DNA of 64,000 nt. It comes from Kitagawia praeruptora. Taxonomy: Eukaryota > Streptophyta > Magnoliopsida > Apiales > Apiaceae. The stretch spans positions 103,312,501 to 103,376,500 of the forward strand of contig CM075353.1 of assembly GCA_037693485.1 (NCBI GenBank). Reading direction: 5' to 3'. Under the pieces are notes generated by a model. The model saw nothing but the letters and a program-made list of their open reading frames with translations. It searched no databases and was not told the origin of the DNA. Every line of letters starts with the position of its first letter. Position 1 is the stretch's first letter. Shown piece after piece: positions 1-10,979 of the stretch. The translations under genes and the position numbers were made by a program.

Positions 1-2933
1 AATAAAACCTGATTAGAAGTATCAACATCTTCATCTTTCTGATCTGGAACTGAAACATGATCATCATCTCCTTCACCAGTATTCTGTGTACTAACATCTT
101 CAAATCCTGACTCCTCTTTAGAGTGATCAGAGACTGTTGATATCTCAATTCTAGCTGATATTGGAAGTACATACAAAGGAACACTAGGATCATTAGGATC
201 TTCATCTGGTACACATGTATCAAGAGATTGCTTTATCCTTGCACCTCTTCTGTTAATGATTCCTGCAAGCCTCTCCTTTTGCTTCTGAGCTTTAACTTCT
301 GGCTTTGCATTGTGATGTGCTAGGTTATTCTTCTGATACATTTTGATGAATGAATAAGTACCAGCATCCATACCCAAATTTTCAGACCAAGATTCAGGAA
401 AAACCTGATCCCAGAAGTCAAATGATGGTTTCCTAATTTTCTCTCCCTCACTATGGAGTTGATCATCCATACCCTCATTCTCACTTTGACTTACTAAAGT
501 CAACACTCTTTCTACCTCACCTTTTGCCTGGTCAGGAGCCAGCCGCTCAAATTGTGGATCTAAGTCCATCTTTTCAAGTGTATCACTCAAATTTGGATAA
601 GTGCTCTCATGACCTACAGAAAAATAGGGTTTAGAAGGAGTTTTTATACCTGAACTCACATGGAGAGAGGGTTCCTCATTTGGCATGTGGCTTGAGGTTT
701 TCTCCAAGGAGTGAGCTACTATAGTCTCTGAACCCTTACAATCATCTTCTTTCCTTTCAGAAACTACAGGCTCCAGTATACCACTTTCAGGTTCTTTACT
801 AGACTCTAATGTCTTCAGTAATACTTCATTAGACACCATAGTTAGTACATCACCGTCTTTAAGTGTTGTTTGCTAAGACACACCCTCAAGGTGGATAGAC
901 TCTGACTGAACAAAATTTGTTTGATCTTCAGAAAAATCAACCAAAGTCATTCCTCCCATATCATAGGGTATCTCACTTGCATTCTCAGTCATCACAGAAG
1001 ACCTTTCAACATTAGCTATCACAGCTCCTGGGTCATCCTTCCTCTGACTAGATGGTTCTTGTGTTACAGTGACTGTGATCTGATCTTTCCTACTATTCAC
1101 CACTGGTGCAATAGTATCTTCTGTTGACTGCATTCCTCTATCTACTTCCTCCAGTTGTTCACCTTGAGATGAAGCATCTTCAATAATGACATCCTTGTCA
1201 AATAAATATGCATGAAGTGATTGAAGTGCACCATGCTTCGAGAGTCCAAATTTCTTGACTAATTGTCTTCTGACAGACACATAGAAATACATCTTCATTA
1301 AGTCAAGTCTTTGATGTAGAAGTCCATATTCATTTGGAAATAAAAGTTTTGGTACTCTTTCAATCAGAAAATCTAGAACAGGCCTTGACAACTTCACTTT
1401 GAGAGAAATTAGTCCCATAGCCAGTCTGTATGATAATGTAGTTTCCCATGAAGAATCAATATCCAGATCTCTCTTGTCAAATACTGACATAGGTGTAGCT
1501 TGATTTGTAGAAACCTGCATGATATTAGTTGGACTAGACTCTGTGTGTGTAGGTGACAATTGAATCTTTCTCCTTGTTCTCCTGATATAGTGAGCAAAAG
1601 ATTTATCCTGAGAAGACTCAAGAGGTGTAGACACAGAAGTGATCTTGGGATGAGATCTTTGTTCAATAGACACAGTCTTTTGAGAGACAGTATCTAGTAA
1701 CTATTTTCCCTTTTTAAGAACTACATTCTTTTGAGAGACTGCAGCCTGGCTGTGATTAGGTTTTTCATCTCTTTGTGCTAACAAAGAAAGTTGAATTGCA
1801 GCCTTCAATTCTGCTCTCTCAGCAAGAGTTAAATCATCATCATCTTCACTAGAATTACTACTACTACTTGACACAACAAATCTTCTCTTCCTTACAACTG
1901 ATGTCTTTTGAGAAACACCAGAGGTTGGTTTCTGTGAAACAATAGGCTGTGGATCAAAATTTGGTTCTTGAATTGTTTCAGAGACTATAATGTTTTGGGC
2001 TACTTGGGTAGACACAGGTGGGTTCTCCTCCAATTGAGATTCCTGAGCCATTTCACCACAAAAGAAAGAAGAATTGTAGAGAGTAGGAAGATGAGTTTTA
2101 AGAATTACCTGAACATGATGTGGATAATGAATTGCAGGTATTTCATCTAGATTCTTTTCATTGTCCTTCTTTGTAATGTCAGAGAAAATTCTCTTTTGCT
2201 GTTCATAAGAAGAAACACAATGTTCTCTACCAAATCTAGTTTCAACATCAGGAATAAAATGGTTAATAAACATTTGCATAAATCTATGATAATAAACCAT
2301 TTTCCTGTTTTAATCTCTTGACCCAAGTTTAATACTCATCTGACTTAAGATAATATGACCAATGTTGATTACTCTATCATAAAGCAAACTATAAGCAATA
2401 TGTGATGTAACAGAAGTAATTTGCTGAAAAGAACTACATTTGCCAGTAAAACATTTAGCAATTTGATCAAAATAAAAAGACCATTCCTTTCTAAGAAAAG
2501 ACCTATTCAACTGGCTCATGTTATCTAGAGGTCCACTATAACCTAATTCAGACAACATAGTTCTTATATTATCATCAGATGGTTCACTTACATAACTATC
2601 AGTAACAGGTAAGCAAAGTACTGAATTAACAACAGATTCAGTAATGTCAAATGAATCTTGTCCTAAATGTAGAACAATCTTACCTGGTTGACTCTGAGTA
2701 GAATCAATTACCTCAGCATTCTCCCAAGCTTGTGAAACAGCTGCTTGATTAATCTGTGGAGATGCTGTCAATGCATAACTTAATGGTCCATACACCAGAA
2801 AGTCCATGATTGGATGAAAATCAGATGACACTCCTTCCCTGTTGGTGATAGCTGCAACATGATTGTTTGTCATAAAATCAAAGTCACCAAACTTGAAGGC
2901 TACTGATTTAGGTAATCTTCTCTGAGCTGCCAT
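1..2933 (-). pseudogene. env-like ORF of element C, broken by stops
   Basis: Third ORF downstream of pol, starting at the ATG at 2931-2933 (MAAQRRLPKS...). Residues 1 to about 200 form a globular domain shared with the env-like ORFs of A, B and D; its marker is a (L/K)(R/K)KEW(S/N)F(Y/F)FD motif followed by a CF pair. The rest is low-complexity, acidic and Ser/Gln-rich with repeated QEPSSQ and VSQK motifs, typical of these ORFs. In-frame stops end the open stretches at 2310, 1701 and 873, at codons that are sense in copy A. The frame then looks open to position 1. The function of such ORFs is unknown; envelope is a positional name, and I see no clear signal peptide or membrane anchor. Confidence 0.82.
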
Positions 2934-3585
2934 TTTTGATCTGAAAAGAACTTGAAAAATTCTTGAAATGGATTAGTGATTTTGAAAACTCAAGAGTGAT
3001 TTTTGCTTTAGAGAATGTAAAATTAGAGAAAGCAATTACACGATTAGAGTTTCAAAACAAATATATTTCACAAATCTTTCAGACCACTATCCCACGTTGA
3101 CACGTAGATTGACAGGTGTCAGTCCCTAAAAAATGCGGTTACCCACGATTTTTGGAAAATAAAATCCAAAATTGATTTTCATAAAATAAATCAGGGTATA
3201 AACAATACTGATCAGCTTCCTTTTCCTGATGACCTCTCATCAAAATAATCACAAAATGCAATGTGATTTAAAAATATAATTTTCAAACCTGATGGTCACA
3301 CATGAAATCCTGATCAATATCATCCTGATTCCAGAGACTTAATATGGAGTTTTCACGTGGCATTTTTCTTTTATCTGAAAAAGAAAATAATTAATCTGAA
3401 CAGAAAATCAATTGGTTAGATATTTTCAATATTTCTTGAAATAAGAAACACATTCACATGCAATAATTAGCATTTGACTTCATTAAAACTTCCAAGTGAC
3501 TGCTCAGCTTCTCACGTCTTTCTTTAAAAGAACCAGACGCCTTATGCCATTCTCCATAACCTTTCAATTTCTTTTCTTCTCAATA
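2934..3585. promoter_or_regulatory. Divergent spacer between env-like ORF and opposite-strand ORF
   Basis: AT-rich non-coding stretch lying between two divergently oriented start codons (env-like at 2933 on minus, small ORF at 3586 on plus). It holds ACGT-core boxes near 3095-3110 (CCACGTTGACACGTAG), TTCTTGAA at 2960-2967 and 3433-3440 (TTCnnGAA, half of a heat-shock element), and AT-rich TATA-like stretches on both sides. Copy A has the same layout (30722-31376). The gene arrangement suggests a bidirectional promoter, but that is an inference; no transcript data are available. Confidence 0.45.
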
Positions 3586-3855
3586 ATGCTTCTCAAACCA
3601 AAATTCCCTTCAAACCCATTTTTCAGATTTTTCTCGATCGATGAACATCCTGTTCTTGATCATCTCTTTGAACAAATGACTCTTCTCATCGAACTAATCA
3701 TGAATGGATTGATTTTCGATAATATCCAGAGGTTTCTCCTAGAACATCCATCTGTTGGATACAATCTTTCCCTAATCTCCTCAAAACTTGAGGATGAAGA
3801 ATTTGGCCCAGAGTCTGAGGTTGATCTTGATGGGGATGCTATACATTTAAGTTAG
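3586..3855 (+). CDS. Opposite-strand small ORF of element C (89 aa)
   Basis: An 89-codon ORF on the strand opposite to element C, between its pol and env-like ORFs. The ATG at 3586 matches the start of the same ORF in copy A (31377-31646), also 89 codons; a longer in-frame extension upstream to 3496 is not shared. The two copies differ at about 19 of 270 bases by eye, about 13 of them amino-acid changing, with no indel or stop. The product is predicted mostly helical with an acidic C-terminal part. After the stop, another frame stays open for about 40 codons in both copies, so the ancestral product may have been longer. I recognise no domain. It could be a real additional ORF or the body of an antisense RNA. 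Confidence 0.5.
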   Translation: MLLKPKFPSNPFFRFFSIDEHPVLDHLFEQMTLLIELIMNGLIFDNIQRFLLEHPSVGYNLSLISSKLEDEEFGPESEVDLDGDAIHLS

Positions 3856-4409
3856 CTGCTCTCATTCAAGTCGCCCAGACAAGGAATCCAAGAGCAACCG
3901 AGGCTGTTCATCCCCTGATGGATTTCTTGAAATGCTCCTTGTCCTGTACCTCAGAGTTCATATCAATAGACAAGTATAGAATTATCAATAGAAATTTAGA
4001 CAAAAAGATGTTGTATTTCATTTCCATGTAATGATTTCTATTAATGAAAATACAGTTTCTTGTTATCTGCTTGTCTTTTGATTATTGAATGATTTATAAA
4101 TTATCAGTATGCAAATATCAAAACATGCTAGTATAGACTTAACACATCACAGAATCAGATTACTATAGAAAGTAAACGTCAGGATCTGAAACAATTTCCA
4201 TAATCCTGATACTCACACAATACTGATGACGTCAGCATCCTGATAACAATTCTAATCCTGATAATTATTAACAAGTCTATCATACTGAAATTTATCAAGG
4301 CAAAGTGTTATAGCTAACGCATTTAACAATCAAATATAGATCCTGACAGGAATATCAAGTCTATAAGCTAAGAACAACATACCTTGCTACTTTTGCAGAT
4401 GTTAAAGAT
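3856..4409. other. Non-coding spacer between small ORF and pol of element C
   Basis: No convincing coding region beyond the possible C-terminal continuation of the small ORF. Near 4000-4060 there is an AT-rich AATGAAAAT-like stretch that could serve as a poly(A) signal for the plus-strand small ORF. Around 4195-4260 repeated CCTGAT / ATACTGATG motifs surround a perfect TGACGTCA palindrome at 4227-4234, a bZIP-type site. The same cluster is present in copy A (palindrome at 32020-32027). Confidence 0.5.
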
Positions 4410-7400
4410 CTAAAAATTTAACATTCCTAACTCACTTACTAATCTACTGAATGTAGTCTCATCAAGTGGTTTAGTTAGAATATCTGCAAGCTGTTTGTCA
4501 GTAGGAACAAAATGAAGTTCCACAGTACCATTTTCAATATGTTCTCTAATAAAATGATACCTGACATCAATGTGCTTAGTCCTTGAATGTTGAACTGGAT
4601 TTTCTTCAATTTTAATAGCACTAGTATTATCACAAAACATATGAATATTACTAAGTGTCATACCATAATCCAGCAACTGATTTCTTATCCAAAGGAGCTG
4701 TGCACAACAACTGCCTGCTGCTATGTACTCAGCTTCTGCAGTTGAGGTTGAAACAGATTGTTGCTTCTTGCTTGCCCAAGAAATCAATCTATTTCCCAAG
4801 AATTGACATGTACCTGTAGTGCTTTTTCTGTCTATCTTACACCCTGCATAATCAGAGTCTGAATAGCCAATTAGAAAGAAATCAGATTCTCTAGGATACC
4901 ACAAACCAAGATTTGGAGTTCCTTTGAGATATCTAAAAATTCTCTTCACAGCAATTAAATGAGATTCCTTAGGATCACTTTGGAATCTAGCACATAAACA
5001 GGTAGAAAACATTATATCTGGCCTACTTGCAGTTAGATATAACAATGAGCCTATCATGCCTCTATAACTAGTATTATCCACACTCTTTCCTTTAGGATCA
5101 GAGTCTAGTTTAGTGGCTGTTGCCATGGGTGTTTTTGCAACTACACAGTCTTGAAAGTCAAACCTTTTTAAAAGATCTTTGATATACTTTGACTGATTAA
5201 TGAAAATACCAGTCTCAGTCTGTTTGACCTGCAAGCCTAAGAAATAATTTAGTTCACCCATCATGCCCATCTGATACTTAGACTGCATAAGCTTGCTAAA
5301 CTTAGCACACAACTTTTCATTAGCAGAACCAAAAATAATATCATCAACATAAACTTGAACTAAAAGCAATTCACCTTTTATCTTTCTAAAGAATAGAGTT
5401 TTGTCAATTGTACCTCTTGTGAAGCCATTTTCAAGAAGAAATTTAGACAAAGTCTCATACCATGCTCTTGGTGCCTGCTTTAGTCCATAGAGTGCCTTGT
5501 CAAGTTTGTAGACATGATTTGGAAACTTTGGATCAACAAATCCAGGTGGCTGTTCCACATACACTTCTTCATCAAGTTTGCCATTTAGAAAAGCACTCTT
5601 TACATCCATCTGGTATACCTTGAATTTTGAATGAGCTGCAAATGCAAGAAACATTCTGATTGCTTCCAATCTTGCTACAGGTGCAAAGCTCTCATCATAA
5701 TCAATGCCTTCTTCCTGAGAATAACCCTTGGCCACCAGTCTTGCTTTGTTTCTTACAATCATACCAGATTCATCTAGCTTGTTTCTGAAAACCCATCTTG
5801 CACCAACAATAGATCTATCTTTAGGTCTTGGTACCAGTTTCCAGACTTTGTTTCTCTCAAACTCATTTAACTCCTCCTGCATTGCAATTACCCAATCAGG
5901 ATCTTGTAAGGCTTCTTCAACCTTCTTAGGTTCATTCTTTGAGAGAAAGCAACTATACAAGCATTCATTTTGAATTGATCTTCTAGTTCGAACACCACTA
6001 TTTGGATCACCAATTATCAAATCTTCAGTATGATCCTTTGTCCATTTTCTAACAGATGGTAAATTAACTCTGCTAGTTTCTCCCCCTAAGTTAGTGGTAT
6101 CTCTTGTAGAAGAAATCTCTCTACCTTCAAAAACTCTCCTTTGATCAATAGAATCAGTAGATTCCATATTGCTGCTAGTTACTGATCTTTCATCAGTAGA
6201 CTCTGAAAGATCAGTTCCTGATGGAGTAGACTCTGAAACGTTAATTCCTGATGGAATAGACTCTGAAAGACTAGTCTGCTCCTGATGATCACTGTGTTCT
6301 CTTTGATTTATTTGCTCCCCCTCAACAGTAGCATTCCTTTGAGAAGCAATAGAAATTCCTTCAGAAGAACCTTCATCATCACTTGAGAGTATCTCAGAAT
6401 TCTTCAGATTTTCAAATTCCAATTTGTCATGGCTTTCATCAGTTTGCAAAATTCCAAATTTCTTATCATCAAATGCAACATGAATTGATTCCATAACAAT
6501 GTGAGTTCTGAGATTATAAACTTTGAAGGCCTTAGATGCTGAATATCCTAGAAAAATTGCTTCATCTGATTTGGCTTCAAATTTTCCAAGTTGTTCTGGA
6601 TGAACTTTTAGGACATAGCATTTGCATCCAAAGATGTGAAAATATTTCACACTTGGTTTCTTTCCTTTGATCATCTCATAGGGAGTTTTTCCATGACTAT
6701 TTACCAATGTACAATTTTGAGTGAAACATGCAGTGTTAATAGCTTCTGGCCAAAAGTAGGTTGGAAGTTTTGCATCTGCAAGCATGGTTCTTGCTGCCTC
6801 TATGAGAGTCTTGTTCTTTCTTTCCACTACACCATTCTGTTGAGGTGTACCAGGTGCAGAAAACTGTTGAGTGATACCTTTGTCTGCACAAAACCCCTCC
6901 ATTGTAGAATTCTTGAATTCTGTACCATTGTCACTCCTAAGTACTTTAACTTTGTACTCAGAGTTATTATGAATATTCTTGATGAGTTCAATGATTTGCT
7001 GAGGAGCTTCATCCTTCTTGTGTAGAAAGAACACCCATGTGAACCTTGTGAAATCATCCACCATAACTAGAGCATATCTTTTCTTGCTGATAGACATAAT
7101 GTTTACTGGACCAAACAGATCAAGATGTAACATGTGAAATGGTTCAGTAATTGAATTTTCAGTCTTGCTCTTGAAAGTGGATCTTCTTTGCTTTCCAAGC
7201 TGACATGCATCACAAAGTCCATCTTGCACAAAATTTGCCCGTGGTAGGCCTCTCACCAAATTGTGTTTAACATGTTGATTAAGCTTCTTGAAATTAAGAT
7301 GTGAGAGCTTCTTGTGCCAATTCCAGCTTTCATCACTTGATGCTTTGCTGTAGAGACATCTAACAATTCCTTTAGATGTATCACTTAAGCTGGCTTCATA

Positions 7401-7742
7401 TATGTTACCATGTCTTTGACCAGTTAGAACAATGTCTCCATTCTGCATATTCAAGATTTTGCATCCTTCTCTGTCAAAGATTGATTTGTAACCTTTATCA
7501 CCCAGTTGACTTATGCTTAAAAGAGTATGTTTCAAGCCTTCAACCAGTGCTACATTTTCTATGATGACATTCCCCAAAACAATTGAGCCATATCCCAGAG
7601 TTTCTCCTTTGTTGCCATCTCCAAAAGATATTACTGGGCCAGCTTTCCTCTCAAACTTTGTAAGCAGGGACTTCTTTCCAGTCATATGTCCAGAGCATCC
7701 ACTGTCCAAGATAATTGAATGCTTCTTTCCTGTGCCCTGCAA
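4410..7742 (-). CDS. pol: pol polyprotein of element C, uninterrupted (1110 codons)
   Basis: Full copia pol in the order protease, integrase, RT, RNase H. The aspartic protease motif ILDSGCSGH is at residues 11-19. The GAG-pre-integrase zinc-binding H/C residues lie at about 143-180 (WHKKLSHLNF, CDAC). The integrase triad D208, D271, E307 has 35 residues between the last two. A Ser-rich linker with three SES-type repeats follows (491-520). RT has D713 and YVDD at 798-801. RNase H has acidic residues near D964, E1003 and D1038. The frame has no stop but also no initiating ATG: it opens at TTGCAGGGC, 12 bases past the gag stop and in another frame, so expression needs frameshifting or splicing. 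One integrase residue (WPEA) differs from WAEA in A and F. This is the only complete pol in the window. Confidence 0.93.
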   Translation of the reverse strand: MQGTGKKHSIILDSGCSGHMTGKKSLLTKFERKAGPVISFGDGNKGETLGYGSIVLGNVIIENVALVEGLKHTLLSISQLGDKGYKSIFDREGCKILNMQNGDIVLTGQRHGNIYEASLSDTSKGIVRCLYSKASSDESWNWHKKLSHLNFKKLNQHVKHNLVRGLPRANFVQDGLCDACQLGKQRRSTFKSKTENSITEPFHMLHLDLFGPVNIMSISKKRYALVMVDDFTRFTWVFFLHKKDEAPQQIIELIKNIHNNSEYKVKVLRSDNGTEFKNSTMEGFCADKGITQQFSAPGTPQQNGVVERKNKTLIEAARTMLADAKLPTYFWPEAINTACFTQNCTLVNSHGKTPYEMIKGKKPSVKYFHIFGCKCYVLKVHPEQLGKFEAKSDEAIFLGYSASKAFKVYNLRTHIVMESIHVAFDDKKFGILQTDESHDKLEFENLKNSEILSSDDEGSSEGISIASQRNATVEGEQINQREHSDHQEQTSLSESIPSGINVSESTPSGTDLSESTDERSVTSSNMESTDSIDQRRVFEGREISSTRDTTNLGGETSRVNLPSVRKWTKDHTEDLIIGDPNSGVRTRRSIQNECLYSCFLSKNEPKKVEEALQDPDWVIAMQEELNEFERNKVWKLVPRPKDRSIVGARWVFRNKLDESGMIVRNKARLVAKGYSQEEGIDYDESFAPVARLEAIRMFLAFAAHSKFKVYQMDVKSAFLNGKLDEEVYVEQPPGFVDPKFPNHVYKLDKALYGLKQAPRAWYETLSKFLLENGFTRGTIDKTLFFRKIKGELLLVQVYVDDIIFGSANEKLCAKFSKLMQSKYQMGMMGELNYFLGLQVKQTETGIFINQSKYIKDLLKRFDFQDCVVAKTPMATATKLDSDPKGKSVDNTSYRGMIGSLLYLTASRPDIMFSTCLCARFQSDPKESHLIAVKRIFRYLKGTPNLGLWYPRESDFFLIGYSDSDYAGCKIDRKSTTGTCQFLGNRLISWASKKQQSVSTSTAEAEYIAAGSCCAQLLWIRNQLLDYGMTLSNIHMFCDNTSAIKIEENPVQHSRTKHIDVRYHFIREHIENGTVELHFVPTDKQLADILTKPLDETTFSRLVSELGMLNF

Positions 7743-7753
7743 ACAAAAAGTAA

Positions 7754-10045
7754 CTAGTTAGAATTTTTTAGGACCCAACTTTGATTGGATCCTTTCTTAC
7801 TAGATTTAGAGACAACAGGCTTTGAAGATTTTACTTTTATTTTACATGTTGCAGAGTCAACTTTAGACTCTGATTTCACAAACTGTTTGTGACTAGGAGT
7901 TTCAGATTTCAAAGAATAATAGTCATAATACAGTTCATGATATTCTCTACACATGTAAATGGAATGAAGTAAACTACCACAGTGATAACAAGCTTTTTGT
8001 GGTTGGTATTGAATTTTTTGAGTCTTGGGGAATCTGGACTCAGTTTTCCAAGAAGGTTTTTGATTGCAGTCTAGGGCCAAATGATTATGATTTCCACACT
8101 TATAGCATTTTTTCCTAGGTGCATCAGGTACATTCTTGTAATTATTCTCTTTGTTAATACCTTCTTTTCCATTCCTATTTCTTTTGATCTTGCTAGACTC
8201 TGAAAGACCATCTAATCTCTGTTTCAACTGAGATTTAGACAGAAACCCTATGTTTACATTCTTAGGTTTCTCTAACACTTTCTCATCTGTATTACTATTG
8301 TTAATCCTTTTGTGTATAACAGGGATACCTTTTGAATCAACAAATTTAACATGATTAGGTTCAGAAACAATTTTCTTACCTTCAGATTTAGATGTGTTAG
8401 CTTCTACCTTACTATCATCATTGACAATGGCTACCTTTTCTTCTTGTCTAGCCTTATCAAAACCTAAACCATTAACCTTACCACGAATTCCACTTTCAAA
8501 GATTTCTATTGTCTTCTTACTGGAATTGTTAATGGTCTTAATCACATCTCTCTCTTCTTCTAGTTCTTTTCTGACATAGTCATAAGCCTCAAGAATAACA
8601 CTATAATCATGCTTAGCTTTATCAGAACTTAACTTGTATTCCTCCATTTGAATTAATTCAGATTCAAGAAAATTATTTCTATCAACTAATTTATCATTCT
8701 TACCCTTAAGTTCATCACTTTCACAAGTAAGAATTCTAAAATTAGTCATAAGATTCTTAAACTCAGCATGGATAGATCTAATTTCATCAGAATTTAAGCT
8801 ATCAAATGAATCAAGAGAGTGAAGTGATACCTTAACAGAGGATGGAGAAGTTTTCTTTGGAGATCCAGGTTTGTCTGAACTATTGGCCATCAATGCAATG
8901 TTGTCATAATCCAATTCATCTTCAGAATCACTGGAATCAGCCCAATCCTTCTGTGTGACCATAAGTGCATTACCCTTTCCTGAATTCCTAGGCTTCTTAC
9001 ACTCACTAGCAAAGTGTCCAAGCTCGCTGCAGTTAAAGCACTTGATCTTGACCTTATCAAGCTTGACAATTGTACTTTTGCTTTTGTCACTCTTCTTCTC
9101 CTCCTTCTTTTGAAAAGGTCCTTTGCTAAATATTCTCCTGTTGAATCTTCCTTTCTTGAAAGCTTTAGCAAACATAGCAAAGAGTTCCTGCATCTCAGAT
9201 TCAGAATCATTGTTGTCAGAGTCCATATCAGTAGTCTCTGACTCAGAACTTTCTTTGCTTTTCTTCTTCCTTGAATTCTTTACAGCAATCTCTTCATGCT
9301 GTTCTTCAGGAAGCTTCTTAGCTTCAGATTGAGCAGTAAGTGCAATAGTCTTCATCTTTCCTTCACTCCTGCTCTTCTTTTGCTGCTTGTCAAGTTCATA
9401 AGCTCTCAATTTTCCATATACTGCCTCTAATGAAATTTCATCCAGATCATTAGCTTCCTCAATCGCAGATATCTTCTCATTCTAGAAATCAGGCAAAGCT
9501 TTCATGAACTTTGTATTCATATCCTCCAAGTCATAATATTTACCATGCATGGCCATCTCATTGATGAGTTTTGTAAACCTATCAAAGGTATCAGTAAGTG
9601 ACTCACCAGACTTGGATTCAAAGTACTCATACTGTTGTATAAGTAATGTCCTCATATTCTTCCTGACAGGCTTAGTTCCTTCACAGTGAACCTTAAGATT
9701 GTCCCATATATCCTTAGCAGTTTTACAAGAGAGAACATAGTTAGTGAGAACAGAATCAAGACTGTTGAATAATATGTTTCTCACTTTAGCATCTTTGAGA
9801 ACATTCTCCTTGTCCTTATCTGACCATTCAGATTTTGGCTTCTCTGCTGTATGTTCTGGAACAACCACACCATCAACAGTTGCTTGTCCAACGACCTTTG
9901 TTGGAACAAAAGGACCATCTCTGATTCTGTCAAGATAATCAGGATCTGTTGCTTCCAGATGATGCAACATCTTTACTTCCCATAGAGTATATTCGTTTCT
10001 CTTGAGCATAGGAATTTTAGTATTCCCATCCTTGTAACCAGACAT
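7754..10045 (-). pseudogene. gag: gag of element C with one premature stop
   Basis: Starts at the ATG at 10045, 36 bases inside the PBS. The length of 763 codons plus stop is identical to gag of A and F. The N-terminal part (about 1-230) is the copia-type gag domain (IWDNLK..., LTDTFDRFTKLINEM). It is followed by a Lys/Ser-rich acidic stretch, a CCHC zinc knuckle (CFNCSELGHFASEC), a long coiled-coil-like segment (about residues 400-480), a second knuckle (CYKCGNHNHLALDC) and a third (CYHCGSLLHSIYMC). A stop at 9482-9484 replaces a Tyr codon seen in A and F, cutting gag at about residue 187; the rest of the frame is open to 7754. The capsid would therefore be truncated unless supplied by another copy. 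Confidence 0.9.
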
Positions 10046-10080
10046 GATTGCAGATCTTTATGATTACTCGAAATCAACCC

Positions 10081-10092
10081 GCTCTGATACCA
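10081..10092 (-). other. Primer-binding site of element C
   Basis: Reads TGGTATCAGAGC on the minus strand, two bases inside the 5' LTR. It matches the 3' end of plant initiator-methionine tRNA, the usual copia primer. Confidence 0.95.
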
Positions 10093-10094
10093 AT

Positions 10095-10824
10095 TGTTAA
10101 CTCGAATAACTTGTAGAAGGGGGGGTTGAATACAAGTTATATAATCGTGTCTGATTTTTGCTTGATTATATGAACAAGAATAAACGAATGAATCAAACTC
10201 TTGTTTGTATTAATAAGATCAAATACAAACTCTACCAAAGGTGTACAATACCTTTAGTAGTTGCTGACAATACAAATCTCTCTCTGTTTGTTTCGAACTT
10301 CTCGAATACAAACCTTATACAGAGCTACGCACATTCGCTTGTTCGACTCACGCTCTTTACAATGATATTGAGAGAGTATTTATAATGCTACCTATCAACT
10401 AATAACAGAAAGATATAATCTATACATGACAATGTTCTGCCTTCTAGTCGATAGTTTCCATCAATAGAAAACTCTTTCCTTCATAATATCTTCTTGCTTG
10501 TTCTTCAAACAACGATCCTGTTTTATAGCACTTGCCAGTTTCTGTAGCATCCATAATGACATCATCAGTAACAAGACTGATATCAGGATTTCATCTTACA
10601 TCAGTATCTGATCAACCATCAGTATTAGACCGTCATCAGGATTTGCCCTTTGTTCCTGACATGTAGTTTCCGATACACTGTTCATTCCTGACTAAACTAT
10701 ACAGATAACTGTCTTACACATAAATTCTATATACAGTGCTAAATCCTTTATAAGATCAGGATTACAAGAAGTATAATGTGTAAATTCTATTCTTAACATC
10801 ACAACTTATGAATTATTCCTAACA
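10095..10824 (-). repeat. 5' LTR of element C (730 bp)
   Basis: Starts TGTTAGGAAT and ends GAGTTAACA on the minus strand, TG...CA. It is homologous to LTRs of A (15058-15799 and 36309-37051) and F (56415-57150). A TATA box (TATAAAT on minus) lies at about 10378-10384. The upstream half is dense in ATCAG(T/G)AT motifs and contains TGATATCA. It has lost about 12 bp relative to A and F near 10335, where ACTCACAACACACG is shortened. Confidence 0.95.
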
Positions 10825-10979
10825 TGTACTCTTCATAACTATTATTGGTAATCCTATGTACAATGCCCTGCATTTTAAAAAATGAAAGTGATGGCTTTAA
10901 TTAGTGTACTTTAATTATATGGTCATAAATTAGTAATAGTCAATTATCTTAAATTCTTTAAATTTAAATGGTTGAACAG

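Larger units (their letters stand above)
1..10824 (-). mobile_element. Copia element C (Sirevirus-like), 3' end off the left edge
   Basis: A minus-strand Ty1/copia retrotransposon. Reading from high to low coordinates it has a 5' LTR (10095-10824), a PBS (10081-10092), gag, pol, a spacer with an opposite-strand small ORF, and an env-like ORF that runs off the left edge. Aligned with copy A, about 1.3 kb is missing at the left (the end of the env-like ORF and the 3' LTR). The base after the 5' LTR begins TGTAC (10825-10829), the expected 5-bp target duplication. It lies inside CACTA element E. The order gag-pol-env-like, with repeated polypurine tracts in sister copy A, fits the Sirevirus lineage. 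Confidence 0.93.

Noticed and set aside
3496..3585. Longer N-terminus for the C small ORF starting at 3496
   Set aside because: Copy A does not keep this extension open, while both share the ATG at 3586/31377.
5728..5973. Opposite-strand ORFs over gag and pol (for example 5728-5973, 6636-7025, 57307-57501)
   Set aside because: They mirror conserved coding frames and recur in each copy only because the sense protein is conserved.
10081..10092. tRNA gene at the TGGTATCAGAGC sites
   Set aside because: Only 11-12 bases match the tRNA 3' end. These are primer-binding sites next to LTRs.
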